Source of the DNA: Salinisphaera orenii subsp. orenii MK-B5
GTDB lineage: Bacteria > Pseudomonadota > Gammaproteobacteria > Nevskiales > Salinisphaeraceae
Length of the DNA: 64,000 nt
Assembly (NCBI RefSeq): GCF_003788635.1
Contig: NZ_AYKH01000001.1
Span: forward strand, 248,001-312,000
Direction: 5' to 3'
Translations under genes and position numbers: made by a program
Part shown: in pieces, positions 43,701-52,576 of the stretch
Layout: every line of letters begins with the position of its first letter
How positions within the stretch are numbered: position 1 is the stretch's first letter
Notes under the pieces: model-generated
Databases searched by the model: none
Told to the model about the DNA's origin: nothing
The model's input: only the letters and a program-made list of their open reading frames with translations

Positions 43701-45512
43701 ATGTCCTCCCCGAATACCCCCGAAAACGACCGGACGCCGTTCGCGGCGATGGGTCTGTCCGACGCCGTCATGACGGCGTTGACCGACGTCGGTTATGAAA
43801 CCCCCTCGCCGATTCAGGAAGCCACGATCGGCCCGCTGCTGGCCGGGCGCGACGTGCTCGGCCAGGCCCAGACCGGCACGGGCAAGACGGCCGCGTTCGC
43901 GCTGCCGATCCTGTCGACCATGCGCTTCGGCAAGGATGCCGGCAAGGAGCCCCGCGCGCTGGTGCTGGCGCCCACGCGCGAGCTGGCCATCCAGGTGGCC
44001 GAGGCCTTCCAGCGCTATGCCTCGCACATGCCGGGCTTCCACGTGCTGCCGATCTACGGCGGACAGGGCTACGGGCCGCAGCTGGCCGCGCTCAAGCGCG
44101 GTGTGGATGTGGTGGTGGGCACGCCGGGCCGGGTGATCGATCACCTCAAGCGCGGCACGCTCAAGCTGGACAGCCTCGAGTGGCTGGTGCTGGACGAAGC
44201 CGACGAAATGCTGCGCATGGGCTTCATCGACGACGTCGAGTGGGTGTTCGAGAACACGCCGCCCGAACGGCAGGTCGCCTTGTTCTCGGCGACGATGCCG
44301 GGCGCCATCCGCCGGATCGCCAAGACCCACCTGCGGGATCCGCAGGAAGTCACCATCGAGACCCGCACGACCACGGCCGACAACATCCGCCAGCGCTACT
44401 GGATCGTGGGCGGTGGCATCAGCAAGCTCGAGGCGTTGACCCGCTTGCTCGAGGCCGAGCCCTTCGACGCGATGCTGGTCTTCGCCCGCACCAAGAAGGC
44501 CACCGACGAGCTGGCCGAGAAGATCTCGGCGCGCGGCTATGCCTGCGCCTCGTTGAACGGCGATATCGTCCAGGCCCAGCGCGAGCGCACGATCGCCCAG
44601 CTCAAGAACGGCCAGCTCGACATCATCGTGGCCACCGACGTCGCTGCCCGGGGGCTGGACGTGGAGCGCATCAGCCACGTGATCAATTTCGATATCCCGC
44701 ACGATACCGAGTCCTACGTGCATCGCATCGGCCGGACCGGGCGCGCCGGCCGCCAGGGCGACGCGATCCTGTTCGTGACCATGCGCGAGAAGCGCCTGTT
44801 CAAGAACATCGAGCGCGCCACGCGCCAGGCGATCGAACCGATGGACGTGCCGAGCATGGCCGACGTGAACGCGCAGCGCGTTGAACGCTTCAAGCAGCGC
44901 ATTACCGACACCCTGGAAGCCGGCGGTCTCGAGCAGTTCACGGATCTGGTGGAGACGTATCGCGCCGAACACAACGTCGAGCCGACCCTGCTGGCCGCTG
45001 CCCTGGCCCGCCTCGCCCAGGGCGGTGAACCGATCACGCTGGACGCCGCGCCGGTCGACAAGTCTGCCGGGCAGGCATTCCACGAAACGGCCGACGGCGA
45101 CGACAAGCCGGACCGCAAGAAGAAATCGGCGACCGGCGCGATGAGCATGGAGACTTACCGCATCGAGGTCGGCCGGCAGCACGGGGTGGAGCCGCGCAAC
45201 ATCGTGGGTGCGCTCGCCAACGAGGCCGGCATGGACAGCAAGGACATCGGCCGGATCGCGATCAACGACGATTTCAGCCTGGTCGATCTGCCCAAGGGCA
45301 TGCCGGAGGAGATCTTCGCCCATCTGAAGACGGTCTGGGTGGCCAACCGCCAGCTCGCGATCAGCCGCGTCAAGAACAGCTTCGGTGCGCCGGCGCCCGG
45401 CCCGCGTGGCAAGCCGGCTGCGGCCAAGGACAAGCCGCGGCACAAGAAATCGGCCAAGAAAAAGAAGGCTCAGACAAAGAGCAAAGGCAAGCCGAAACGA
45501 AACGCGCCATGA
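43701..45512 (+). CDS. deaD: DEAD-box RNA helicase DeaD/CsdA-like
   Basis: A 603-residue protein with all helicase motifs: Q motif (TPSPIQEA), AQTGTGKT (56-63), PTRELAIQ, TPGRVIDHL, DEAD (165-168), SAT, the C-terminal RecA-like lobe with VATDVAARGLD and HRIGRTGRAGR. After the core come a linker, a DbpA-type RNA-binding domain (YRIEVGRQHGVEPRNIVGAL) and a basic tail. DeaD unwinds structured RNA in ribosome assembly and cold adaptation. The tail has many Lys, suited to RNA binding. Confidence 0.93.
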   Translation: MSSPNTPENDRTPFAAMGLSDAVMTALTDVGYETPSPIQEATIGPLLAGRDVLGQAQTGTGKTAAFALPILSTMRFGKDAGKEPRALVLAPTRELAIQVAEAFQRYASHMPGFHVLPIYGGQGYGPQLAALKRGVDVVVGTPGRVIDHLKRGTLKLDSLEWLVLDEADEMLRMGFIDDVEWVFENTPPERQVALFSATMPGAIRRIAKTHLRDPQEVTIETRTTTADNIRQRYWIVGGGISKLEALTRLLEAEPFDAMLVFARTKKATDELAEKISARGYACASLNGDIVQAQRERTIAQLKNGQLDIIVATDVAARGLDVERISHVINFDIPHDTESYVHRIGRTGRAGRQGDAILFVTMREKRLFKNIERATRQAIEPMDVPSMADVNAQRVERFKQRITDTLEAGGLEQFTDLVETYRAEHNVEPTLLAAALARLAQGGEPITLDAAPVDKSAGQAFHETADGDDKPDRKKKSATGAMSMETYRIEVGRQHGVEPRNIVGALANEAGMDSKDIGRIAINDDFSLVDLPKGMPEEIFAHLKTVWVANRQLAISRVKNSFGAPAPGPRGKPAAAKDKPRHKKSAKKKKAQTKSKGKPKRNAP

Positions 45513-45940
45513 ACGGCCGCGCGGGTGCGGCGCACCCGGCCGGGCGCCGGTAGGCCGCGATCCGGTCGCGCACCGCCCGCGTGAAAGCTTCGCGCAGCTC
45601 GCCGCGGCATCGTGCGCCCTCATCGCCACGCGCCGCTGCGAGGGCGCGACTTAACCCGCCCCTGCCCCGGCTTGGGACAGCGCGCATCGCCGTCGCGATC
45701 GCCTTGTGAGACCGGTTTCGACGCAGGTGAAAGCGCTGATTGCGGATATGCCGCTGGTAGGCGCGACCAGCCATCCGCGACGCGGATTCCAATGATCGCC
45801 ACGGCTGCCGGGCGCCTAGTACTCGTCGGGCGAAATCCGTAGCAGCCCTGGGTCTGCTCCGACGCCATCGTTCGGCGTTGGTCTCGTACCGCAAGGCGCC
45901 GGGTCCTCGGTGCGCGCCCTGCGTACGATACCGGCCGGAA
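45513..45940. other. Intergenic region after deaD with a hairpin at 45522-45538
   Basis: Stem CGGGTGC / GCACCCG with a 3-nt loop, just after the stop codon, without a T-run; it may end the deaD transcript. No supported gene in the remaining 400 bases. Confidence 0.5.
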
Positions 45941-46399
45941 TCAGCCGTTTTTCGAGCCGCCCTCGTCCCGTTCGAACTCGTGCACGGCGCTCATGAGGTC
46001 GTCGAACGCGTCGTCGCGCTCGGCGGCGGCGTCGGCCATGGCGTCGAGATCGTCGCTGGGGGCTTCCTCGGTGCGCGGCGGCGCGGAATCGGGCGCGCTC
46101 GCCGCCGTTGACGGGCCCGTCGATGGGCCGGAGGCTGGGGCACTGCTGCTGCCCGCCGCCGAACCGGTCGATGACGACTGCGCCTTGCCCGGCTTGCCGG
46201 CGTTCTCGCTCTCGGTTTCGCAGAGCCAGACCTGATCGCCCGTCCACACGATCTGTGTGATCCGGGCGCGCCACTGCTTGTTCGCACGCGTGACGATGCG
46301 CACCGTGTCGCCGATCTCGACGGGATCGGTGGTCCGGCAGCCCCAGTTGCCGTTACGGAGTTTGCAGGGGCTGGCTTCGATCAGGTCGTCTTCGCTCAT
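45941..46399 (-). CDS. Conserved hypothetical, small beta-barrel domain plus acidic tail
   Basis: A 152-residue protein. Residues 1-62 hold CKLRNGNWGCRTTDP, GDTVRIVTRANKQWRARIT and VWTGDQVWLCET, which resemble a small strand-rich module (pattern DGxWGxR...V.V..R.GK....V..VVWSG) that I have seen attached to many unrelated bacterial and phage proteins. The remainder is Ser/Ala/Pro-rich, then acidic helices. I cannot name a function. Located downstream of the 344-residue unknown on the same strand. Confidence 0.6.
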   Translation of the reverse strand: MSEDDLIEASPCKLRNGNWGCRTTDPVEIGDTVRIVTRANKQWRARITQIVWTGDQVWLCETESENAGKPGKAQSSSTGSAAGSSSAPASGPSTGPSTAASAPDSAPPRTEEAPSDDLDAMADAAAERDDAFDDLMSAVHEFERDEGGSKNG

Positions 46400-46446
46400 G
46401 GGTCTCGGGGCCGTGCGGTGAGGCGATGCATGGAATGACACGCACG

Positions 46447-46671
46447 CTAGGGGTAATGGGCGCAGATTTCCAGCAGCCCGCGCCGTTCGTGCAGGGTGAT
46501 CGCGGCCTCGGCGTGCCCGGCGACGACGCACGACTGGGGTTCGGCCGACACGAAGACGGCGCGCCTGTAGCCAAGGAAACGAAGCGGGCGGCCCCGCCGG
46601 CACGCTCTGCCCGCGATCGCCGCCGCCACACGGCGCAAGGGATGCCGCCGGGTGGGCCCGCCGAATCTCAC
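46447..46671 (-). CDS. Possible 74-residue protein coupled to the upstream gene (doubtful)
   Basis: The GTG start overlaps the TGA stop of the upstream gene in GTGA, and the C-terminal half (FVSAEPQSCVVAGHAEAAIT, then LHERRGLLEICAHYP) has protein-like variety, but the first half is Arg-rich and no ribosome site or family is seen. Could be a shadow frame. Confidence 0.3.
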   Translation of the reverse strand: MRFGGPTRRHPLRRVAAAIAGRACRRGRPLRFLGYRRAVFVSAEPQSCVVAGHAEAAITLHERRGLLEICAHYP

Positions 46672-47702
46672 CGCAGGATCTCGGCGACCGCATCGGAGCG
46701 ATAGAAGTCCTCGAGCTGGCGACGAATGGCCGGCGCCAGCATGCCCCGTTCGCGGAGTGCATCGACGACCTGCGGCAGGAACCGCATGCCGTCGCGCACC
46801 ATCATGTCGCGGGTGACGCCGATATCGTCGAGCAGCTCGGTGAGGGTCGCGTCCCTGTAGGTCTCGAAGAAGACCTCGACACCGCTTTCGATCAGCCGGC
46901 GGTAGATCGGTGTGCGGCGCAGGCGCTGCCAGTATTCATAGCCGATGACGAACAGCTCCTGGACATCCAGCTGACCGGCGAGATCGCGCACGGAGGCGAC
47001 GGAGCGGTGCTTGTGATCGTCCCAGAAATCGAGCACGGCCCGGCGCAGTTCGTCCGACTCGAAGGCGTCGTGCAGCCAGGCTTCACTGGCGCGCATCCCG
47101 GCTTCGGTATTGCGCTCGACGTAGCGCCGGATGCCGCGCTCGAGCGCCTCGCCGATCCGCGGCGGGGCGCGATCGGCGACGGCGCGGCCGATCCTCATCG
47201 CCGTGCGGGCGCCGGGCACCCGTGCGGCACGCAGCTTGCTCTCGGCCACGTAACCACGGAGGCCGGAATACAACAGCTGGGCGACCAGATCCGAGAAGAC
47301 CGGATTGGACACGGACTGGTGGATGACCTCGTCGCGCAGTCGCTGCATCTCCAGCAGCTTGTCGAGCAGTTCCTCGAACTCGCGGTCGGGCAGCAGCTCC
47401 ACCAGCGTGGTCTGTTCGTGCACGGGGTGTTCGTGGATCGCCACCGCGATATCGCCCACGAGCGCCGGGATCGCCCCGCCCACCTTCATGTCGGCGGCGT
47501 AGTCGACGGCGGTACGCTGGACCGACTCGACGCTGATGACCTCGCCCAACCGCAGCCGGGCGACGTCCGCCAGCAGCCAGTCGAGACGGCGCTCGAGCTC
47601 GGCCTGCAGCGCATCGCCCTGCAGACGAGCGATCACCCAGGCGACATGAGCGTCCAGCAACGCCTCGGCTTTCGAGCCTGCGAAATGGTCGGTGTCCGTC
47701 AT
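46668..47702 (-). CDS. Conserved hypothetical protein, mostly alpha-helical
   Basis: A 344-residue protein without signal peptide or membrane helix. It is rich in charged residues and predicted helices, with a Leu-rich middle (VELLPDREFEELLDKLLEM) and a tail of short helices. I do not recognise the family. It begins at an ATG 43 bases past the AT-rich tract TGCGATATTATC in the divergent region. Adjacent gene downstream is the small beta-barrel protein. Confidence 0.7.
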   Translation of the reverse strand: MTDTDHFAGSKAEALLDAHVAWVIARLQGDALQAELERRLDWLLADVARLRLGEVISVESVQRTAVDYAADMKVGGAIPALVGDIAVAIHEHPVHEQTTLVELLPDREFEELLDKLLEMQRLRDEVIHQSVSNPVFSDLVAQLLYSGLRGYVAESKLRAARVPGARTAMRIGRAVADRAPPRIGEALERGIRRYVERNTEAGMRASEAWLHDAFESDELRRAVLDFWDDHKHRSVASVRDLAGQLDVQELFVIGYEYWQRLRRTPIYRRLIESGVEVFFETYRDATLTELLDDIGVTRDMMVRDGMRFLPQVVDALRERGMLAPAIRRQLEDFYRSDAVAEILR

Positions 47703-48257
47703 GGCTCGGCTGCTCCGATCGATGAGCCTGCGATATTATCAGCCCACGATGACAAACCCCGGCGACGCGCACCATCGGCTCGAACTCGCGCGGTTCGCCA
47801 CGGGCCGAGCGCGGTCAACTTTCCGCGCCGATGGGGCCGTTCGACGCCCGACTTTGCAAACCCGACCGACGCCCGGCGCGAAAGCGCCGTCACATCGCCA
47901 GCCTCGACCCGGCCGGACCGCGCCGCCCATTGCATCGGTCGGGACATCGACGGTCGGATCGCAACTCACGATTGAGCACGTCCCGGATCACGAGAACCGA
48001 GGGCGTAACCGGCTTGGCGCGCAACGACCGATAACCCTCGCCACCCGTGTCCGAAACGACCCGCCGATGCCAGAGAGCGTCGGACTTCCAGCCCGAGATT
48101 CCGCGACAGCGCCGCGTTGCCGTGGTGTCGCTGTGCCTTACACAACGCGCTAGAGAGCGCGCCCAAGGATCATAACCTTTTGTTTTAAAAACGAATGATT
48201 CGCAGGCACGTTTCTTGGTTGCGATGTGACCACGGCCACAACCGCCCAGGCAGAACG
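47703..48257. other. Intergenic region with an AT-rich promoter-like tract
   Basis: About 550 bases, no gene supported. The AT-rich stretch 48168-48202 before the secreted protein gene is the likeliest promoter. Confidence 0.5.
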
Positions 48258-48938
48258 ATGCACTGTACAAATCGAATCATCGCCGGTGCCCTGGTCTGTC
48301 TGGCGGCCTCCGCCAACGCCCACGCCACGGTAGTCTATAACTGGCACAACACGACTTCGGGGACGCGTGTCTCGGCCGTAGCCGGGACTTTACGGGTGGA
48401 CGATGCCCACTACCGGGCGGGCGCTGTCGATTTCGACACCCGCGCCGTATCGGGCAACCCCGACGGCAGCCTGGACAGCCCGCTGTCGGAATCGGGACTG
48501 ATTCTGAACTACAACTACACCCTGCCGAACGACGAGACGGCGACCAGCGGCCCGATTCCCGTTTTCGTCGACCCGACGCGGCCGGGTTTCGACGACAGCA
48601 ACTTCGGGAACGCGCTGGTCGCGGCGCTGATATTCAACGACGACGGGACGTTGAGCGGTCGTTTCGACGTTGCCACGCCGGGCGATCGCTTCAGCTCGCA
48701 TGGGGCCGGACGGTCGTGGACGGTCACCGACGTCGCCAGCGATTTTTTCGAGGACGGCTGCAACATCGATCCCGCGTGTACCGGCGGGACGGGATTCTGG
48801 CTACTGGATGAGTCGACTCGGCCGGAGACGGTCACCGTTCCCACCGCGGGTATCTGGAGCCTGTACGCCCTGGCCGTCTCCGCCATGTTCGGCGCATTCC
48901 GATTCGGGGCTCGCGGGCCCAGACCAGCGCGGACGTGA
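48258..48938 (+). CDS. Secreted protein with an IPTL/PEP-CTERM-like C-terminal sorting tail
   Basis: A 226-residue protein with a signal peptide (1 to about 23) and a beta-rich mature part with two Cys (CNIDPAC) likely disulphide-bonded. The C-terminus is tripartite: VPTAGIWSL, a hydrophobic helix, and an Arg cluster (RFGARGPRPAR). That arrangement is the pattern of IPTL-CTERM and PEP-CTERM signals, cut and transferred by exosortase/rhombosortase-like machinery. No exosortase gene is in the window. AGGCAGAACG precedes the ATG at 48258. Confidence 0.72.
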   Translation: MHCTNRIIAGALVCLAASANAHATVVYNWHNTTSGTRVSAVAGTLRVDDAHYRAGAVDFDTRAVSGNPDGSLDSPLSESGLILNYNYTLPNDETATSGPIPVFVDPTRPGFDDSNFGNALVAALIFNDDGTLSGRFDVATPGDRFSSHGAGRSWTVTDVASDFFEDGCNIDPACTGGTGFWLLDESTRPETVTVPTAGIWSLYALAVSAMFGAFRFGARGPRPART

Positions 48939-49312
48939 TGCATCGACATGCACTGGCGTCATCCATTTCGTGAATGAGCGCTCGCGCCACGGTCGATCGG
49001 CCGCGAGCGACGCAGCCGGGAATCCGCAGCACCGGCAGCGCCCGCCCGATCCGCATTTCCGGACCCGCTGTGACCGCGAGCGAAGGCAGGCGCCTTCGCC
49101 TCGTTCGGTCGTGTTTTCGGCGCGGATCGCACGGACGTGCCCGACATTGGGAAACCCTGGTCGTCCATCACGATTTTCGAACGCGCACCGCCTCGGCGGG
49201 CACCAGTCCGCACCGGACGACTGCGGCGCCTCGCGCGCAATGGCGGTAAGCTCTACGCGCGCCATGCGCACCGGGGGCTGCAGCGTTCATGATTTCATTA
49301 GGAATTAGTGGC
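48939..49312. other. Intergenic region before the glycosyltransferase
   Basis: About 370 GC-rich bases; no supported gene or terminator. Confidence 0.5.
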
Positions 49313-50281
49313 ATGGAAAACATCCTCATCTCGGTCGTCATACCCACCTACAACCGGGCCGATCTGCTGCGCAGCGCGCTGCAGAGCGTAGCCGCATCCC
49401 GGGATATCGAAGCCGACCGGGTCGAAGTGCTGGTGATCGACAACAACAGCGTCGACGACACTCGGGCCGTGGTCGACGAGATTCGAGCCGCGCCCTATCC
49501 GTTTCCACTGCGCTACGTCCTGGAGACGCGTCAGGGGCTGTCCCATGCACGTAACCGAGGCGCGGCAGAAGCCGCCGGCTTCTATCTCGTGTTCATGGAT
49601 GACGATCAAATGATCCACGAGCGCTATCTCGCCCATATCGAACCGGCGTTCACGGCAACCGGCGCCGGCTGCATCGGCGGGCCCCTGCGCTACTACAACG
49701 CGACCGGGCTGCCCGAATGGCTGCCGCCGCTTCTCGAACACGTCGGCCAGTTCGACCTGGGCGGGGAGACGCGGGCGCTGAGCGAACACGATGACGTGCT
49801 GCGAGGCGGGAACATGGTCATCCCGAAGGCCCTGCTAGCCTCGCTGGGCGGATTCGACGTCCGCCTCGGGCGTGTCGGCACCACCCTGCTGTCGGATGAG
49901 GAGACCGAACTCCAGGCCCGCATGCGCAGAGGCGGTCACCGCATCGTCTACGTGCCGGCGCTCGTCCAGCATCACTACCTGGATCCCGACCGGCTTTCCC
50001 GGCACCACTGGCGGCGGCATCGCTTCGACTACGGTCGGACGAGCTTCCGACGCCGCCTGGCCGACGGCGATTTCACGGCCGGCCGCACGTTTCTCGGGGT
50101 CCCGCGCTGGCTCTGGCTGCAGATGCTGACCCGGGAACTCCGGCTCTACGGCACCGCCTGTCTGTTGCGGCGCGAGGACCGCTTCGACCGCCAGCTCCGG
50201 CTCTGCGAATGCCTGGGCCAGATGTACCAGGCCCGCGAGAACATCAGGACGCTGGAACGGACCACCGCCCGAGCGGAATGA
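49313..50281 (+). CDS. GT2 family glycosyltransferase
   Basis: A 322-residue protein from the start chosen here. It has a GT-A fold: SVVIPTYNRADLLRSAL, VLVIDNNSVDDT, LSHARNRGA and the DxD metal motif FMDDDQ. GT2 enzymes transfer sugars from nucleotide donors to polysaccharide or lipid acceptors. ATG at 49313 is chosen for the AGGA motif ahead; the frame opens 8 codons earlier. It is convergent with a sulfotransferase, hinting at joint surface-glycan decoration. Confidence 0.88.
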   Translation: MENILISVVIPTYNRADLLRSALQSVAASRDIEADRVEVLVIDNNSVDDTRAVVDEIRAAPYPFPLRYVLETRQGLSHARNRGAAEAAGFYLVFMDDDQMIHERYLAHIEPAFTATGAGCIGGPLRYYNATGLPEWLPPLLEHVGQFDLGGETRALSEHDDVLRGGNMVIPKALLASLGGFDVRLGRVGTTLLSDEETELQARMRRGGHRIVYVPALVQHHYLDPDRLSRHHWRRHRFDYGRTSFRRRLADGDFTAGRTFLGVPRWLWLQMLTRELRLYGTACLLRREDRFDRQLRLCECLGQMYQARENIRTLERTTARAE

Positions 50282-50403
50282 CGTCGGGCGTTGCGCCCCG
50301 ACCAACGCAGCGTTCGCAACCGATCGGCCCGTGACACCATGAACCAGGAGTGCTAGCCGTCACACCGGGGTTAGGACGCCGGTGCCGGCCGGTCGACGCT
50401 CGC

Positions 50404-51162
50404 TCAACGTGCGGCCAGCTGGTCCGCCAGATTCGCGTTATCGAAATCGTAGCCGAGCAGCGCGATATCCTCGGCGTAGACCATCGCGACGATCTCGCGG
50501 GTCTCGTCGGAATAGTAGTCCCGGTAGTCGCGATGACGGCTCGGATTGGTGCTGCGCAGGGTCGCGGGCACGCCCACGCGGCGGGCGATATAGGCGAAAT
50601 CCTCGGCGAGGTTCTCGAACAGGCCGATGAAGTCGAGATCGATCTTTCGCCGCTTGTCCCGCATGAAGTGGTGCTGCGGCTTGAAGTGGTGCCACTTCCA
50701 GATGTTGGCCGGGCTCAGCCACCGTTTCACGAAGTCGTCGAAGTCGGCATAGCCGCGCAGCTCGCGGTCGAACCACTGCGCGTCCCGATCCCCGAAGCCG
50801 CCCGCCTGCAGAAAGAAATAAGCCGAAACCAGGCGATCCCATGGATTGCGCACGATCGTGAACTTGAAGTATCGCTCGATCAGCCGCGGCTCGAAGGCTT
50901 CGAGGTACTGGTCGAGAGTCGTGTGCCCGCCCGCCAGATTGCCGTACAGTGCCCGGCAGACCGACACGCCGGCGCATTTCGGTATATGGATGAATAATGA
51001 TCGCGTGTCGTCGAACGGCTTGTATGAATAGTCGGCATCCGTGACCCGAGCGCGCCGCGCCTGCATGGTGCGATAACTTCGGCGGTTCCGTATGCGGTAA
51101 TCCCACCATTTGAGCTCCATGTACGCTCTTGGAGGGATCATCTCCAACATCTTTTCTTTCAT
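50404..51162 (-). CDS. Sulfotransferase, type-2-like
   Basis: A 252-residue protein with the 5'-phosphosulfate loop HIPKCAG and the 3'-phosphate motif IVRNPWDRLVSAYFF of PAPS-dependent carbohydrate sulfotransferases. It sulfates a sugar or other hydroxyl acceptor. The start is uncertain: ATG at 51162 is used, GTG at 51177 also possible. Confidence 0.85.
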   Translation of the reverse strand: MKEKMLEMIPPRAYMELKWWDYRIRNRRSYRTMQARRARVTDADYSYKPFDDTRSLFIHIPKCAGVSVCRALYGNLAGGHTTLDQYLEAFEPRLIERYFKFTIVRNPWDRLVSAYFFLQAGGFGDRDAQWFDRELRGYADFDDFVKRWLSPANIWKWHHFKPQHHFMRDKRRKIDLDFIGLFENLAEDFAYIARRVGVPATLRSTNPSRHRDYRDYYSDETREIVAMVYAEDIALLGYDFDNANLADQLAAR

Positions 51163-51630
51163 TTTCGAAGTACTCACGCCGGAACGGGATGAGCGGCAGC
51201 TCGCCATCCGGCGACTCGCCGCGGCGTGACGGCCGCTGGTGGGCTGGCACATCATCGGCCCTGCCGGCGTACCGGGATCGGGGCCAGGCGAATGCTAGCG
51301 CATTCCCGCCGCGCGGGCGCGAAAGCCACCCAATCGGAACCCATTAAGGTCACAGCGCTCCCCAATGCTCGAAAGGCGTCGTGACCGGCGCCGACGCACG
51401 ACGCGCTCCCCGAGCCGGCTGCGTTGCCGCGACGTATCGGCACACGTCGATCTAAAAGCCCGCGCTCGTGGCGATTCCAGCTCTGGCTCTCGCGCCGAAG
51501 GCAGCACGCGGAGCGATCGAGCGCTGACCCCAACCCTCGTGCTGGCGCCGATCCGATGATGAGCCGTTCAACCACGACCCACGAAATCGGCGCATACTCA
51601 TGTTCCGATTATCCGTTGGAGGGGTCGTTC
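51163..51630. other. Intergenic region
   Basis: About 470 bases. No gene supported. The 3' part contains the promoter of the small lipoprotein, not resolved. Confidence 0.45.
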
Positions 51631-51870
51631 ATGCGTGTTCTCACCGCTCTTGTCGCGCTCGTGGTCGTGGCCGCGAGCGGTCTCGGGTTGCAGGGTTGTG
51701 TGCTCGCCGCCGCCGGCGCGGGTGCAGCGGGCGGTTACGCCGCCCACGAGGAAGGCTATCGCGTCCAGTCACCGGTCAAGAAGGACGAAGCTGGAGGTTA
51801 CAAGGGCCAATCGCCCGTCACGCACGACGAGGCCAAGGACGAGACGCCGGAAGCCGGCGACAACCCGTAG
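51631..51870 (+). CDS. Small lipoprotein with a QSPV repeat
   Basis: A 79-residue protein with lipobox LQGC (Cys23), a Gly/Ala stretch and two units of YxxQSPVxxDEA at residues about 44-55 and 60-71. TTGGAGGGG lies ahead of the ATG. Unknown function, probable periplasmic or outer-membrane lipoprotein. Confidence 0.72.
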   Translation: MRVLTALVALVVVAASGLGLQGCVLAAAGAGAAGGYAAHEEGYRVQSPVKKDEAGGYKGQSPVTHDEAKDETPEAGDNP

Positions 51871-52576
51871 AGCACGCGGTCGACGCGTCTGTCCGCAGCC
51901 GGCCGGTTTCGCGTCGGCGCCCGATCGCGCGCCATCGGCATCCGGCCGTCCGGACCGCCGGCCGCAAGCGCGGCTATTTGCGGCGCGCCTGCGCGGATAC
52001 TGGCAGAACGCGCGGCACGAATTGCACCGAACGAGCCCCGTTCCGGCCTCCATCTCCACCAGAGACTGAGACCTTCAGAGCGCGGCCGGGCGATCGCCCG
52101 AGCGGGCCATAGCGGCGGCGGCCCATCGGCTCGAGCACGGCCCGGCGACCGGCCGATCCCCAATGCCCTTCCCGCGACGGGACCGCAATTGAGGTCGGGC
52201 CAGCAAGTCGCTGCCCCACCCTGCCGCCCGCGCGAACAGCACGCCGGAGACCGTATTCCTGCGGCCCGTCGCGTGATGAACCGGTGCGGGTGCACCTGCC
52301 CTCGGATGAAGAAGCGGGCGCGCGATCGTCCCCACGGGGATTCGGACCTGCCGGTTCCTCTCATCGCCGCACTCGGGCAAAGCCAATGCGCTGTCGGCGT
52401 TCGACCGCCGTTTTCCCTGATCGCCGACGAGCCTGGCACGAAATCCGCTTGTTACAGATCACGAGGCCGACGCCGGTCGGCATCGGGCCATGAGGCGCGC
52501 TGCGCCCGGCACGAGCGCCTTTACGCGCTTGCTCGGCCCGGCGTATGTTGAATTACCGCCACAAGGGAGAACAAGA
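51871..52576. other. Intergenic region without a supported gene
   Basis: About 700 bases, GC-rich. Long antisense frames are Arg-rich shadows. No clear RNA gene. Confidence 0.5.
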
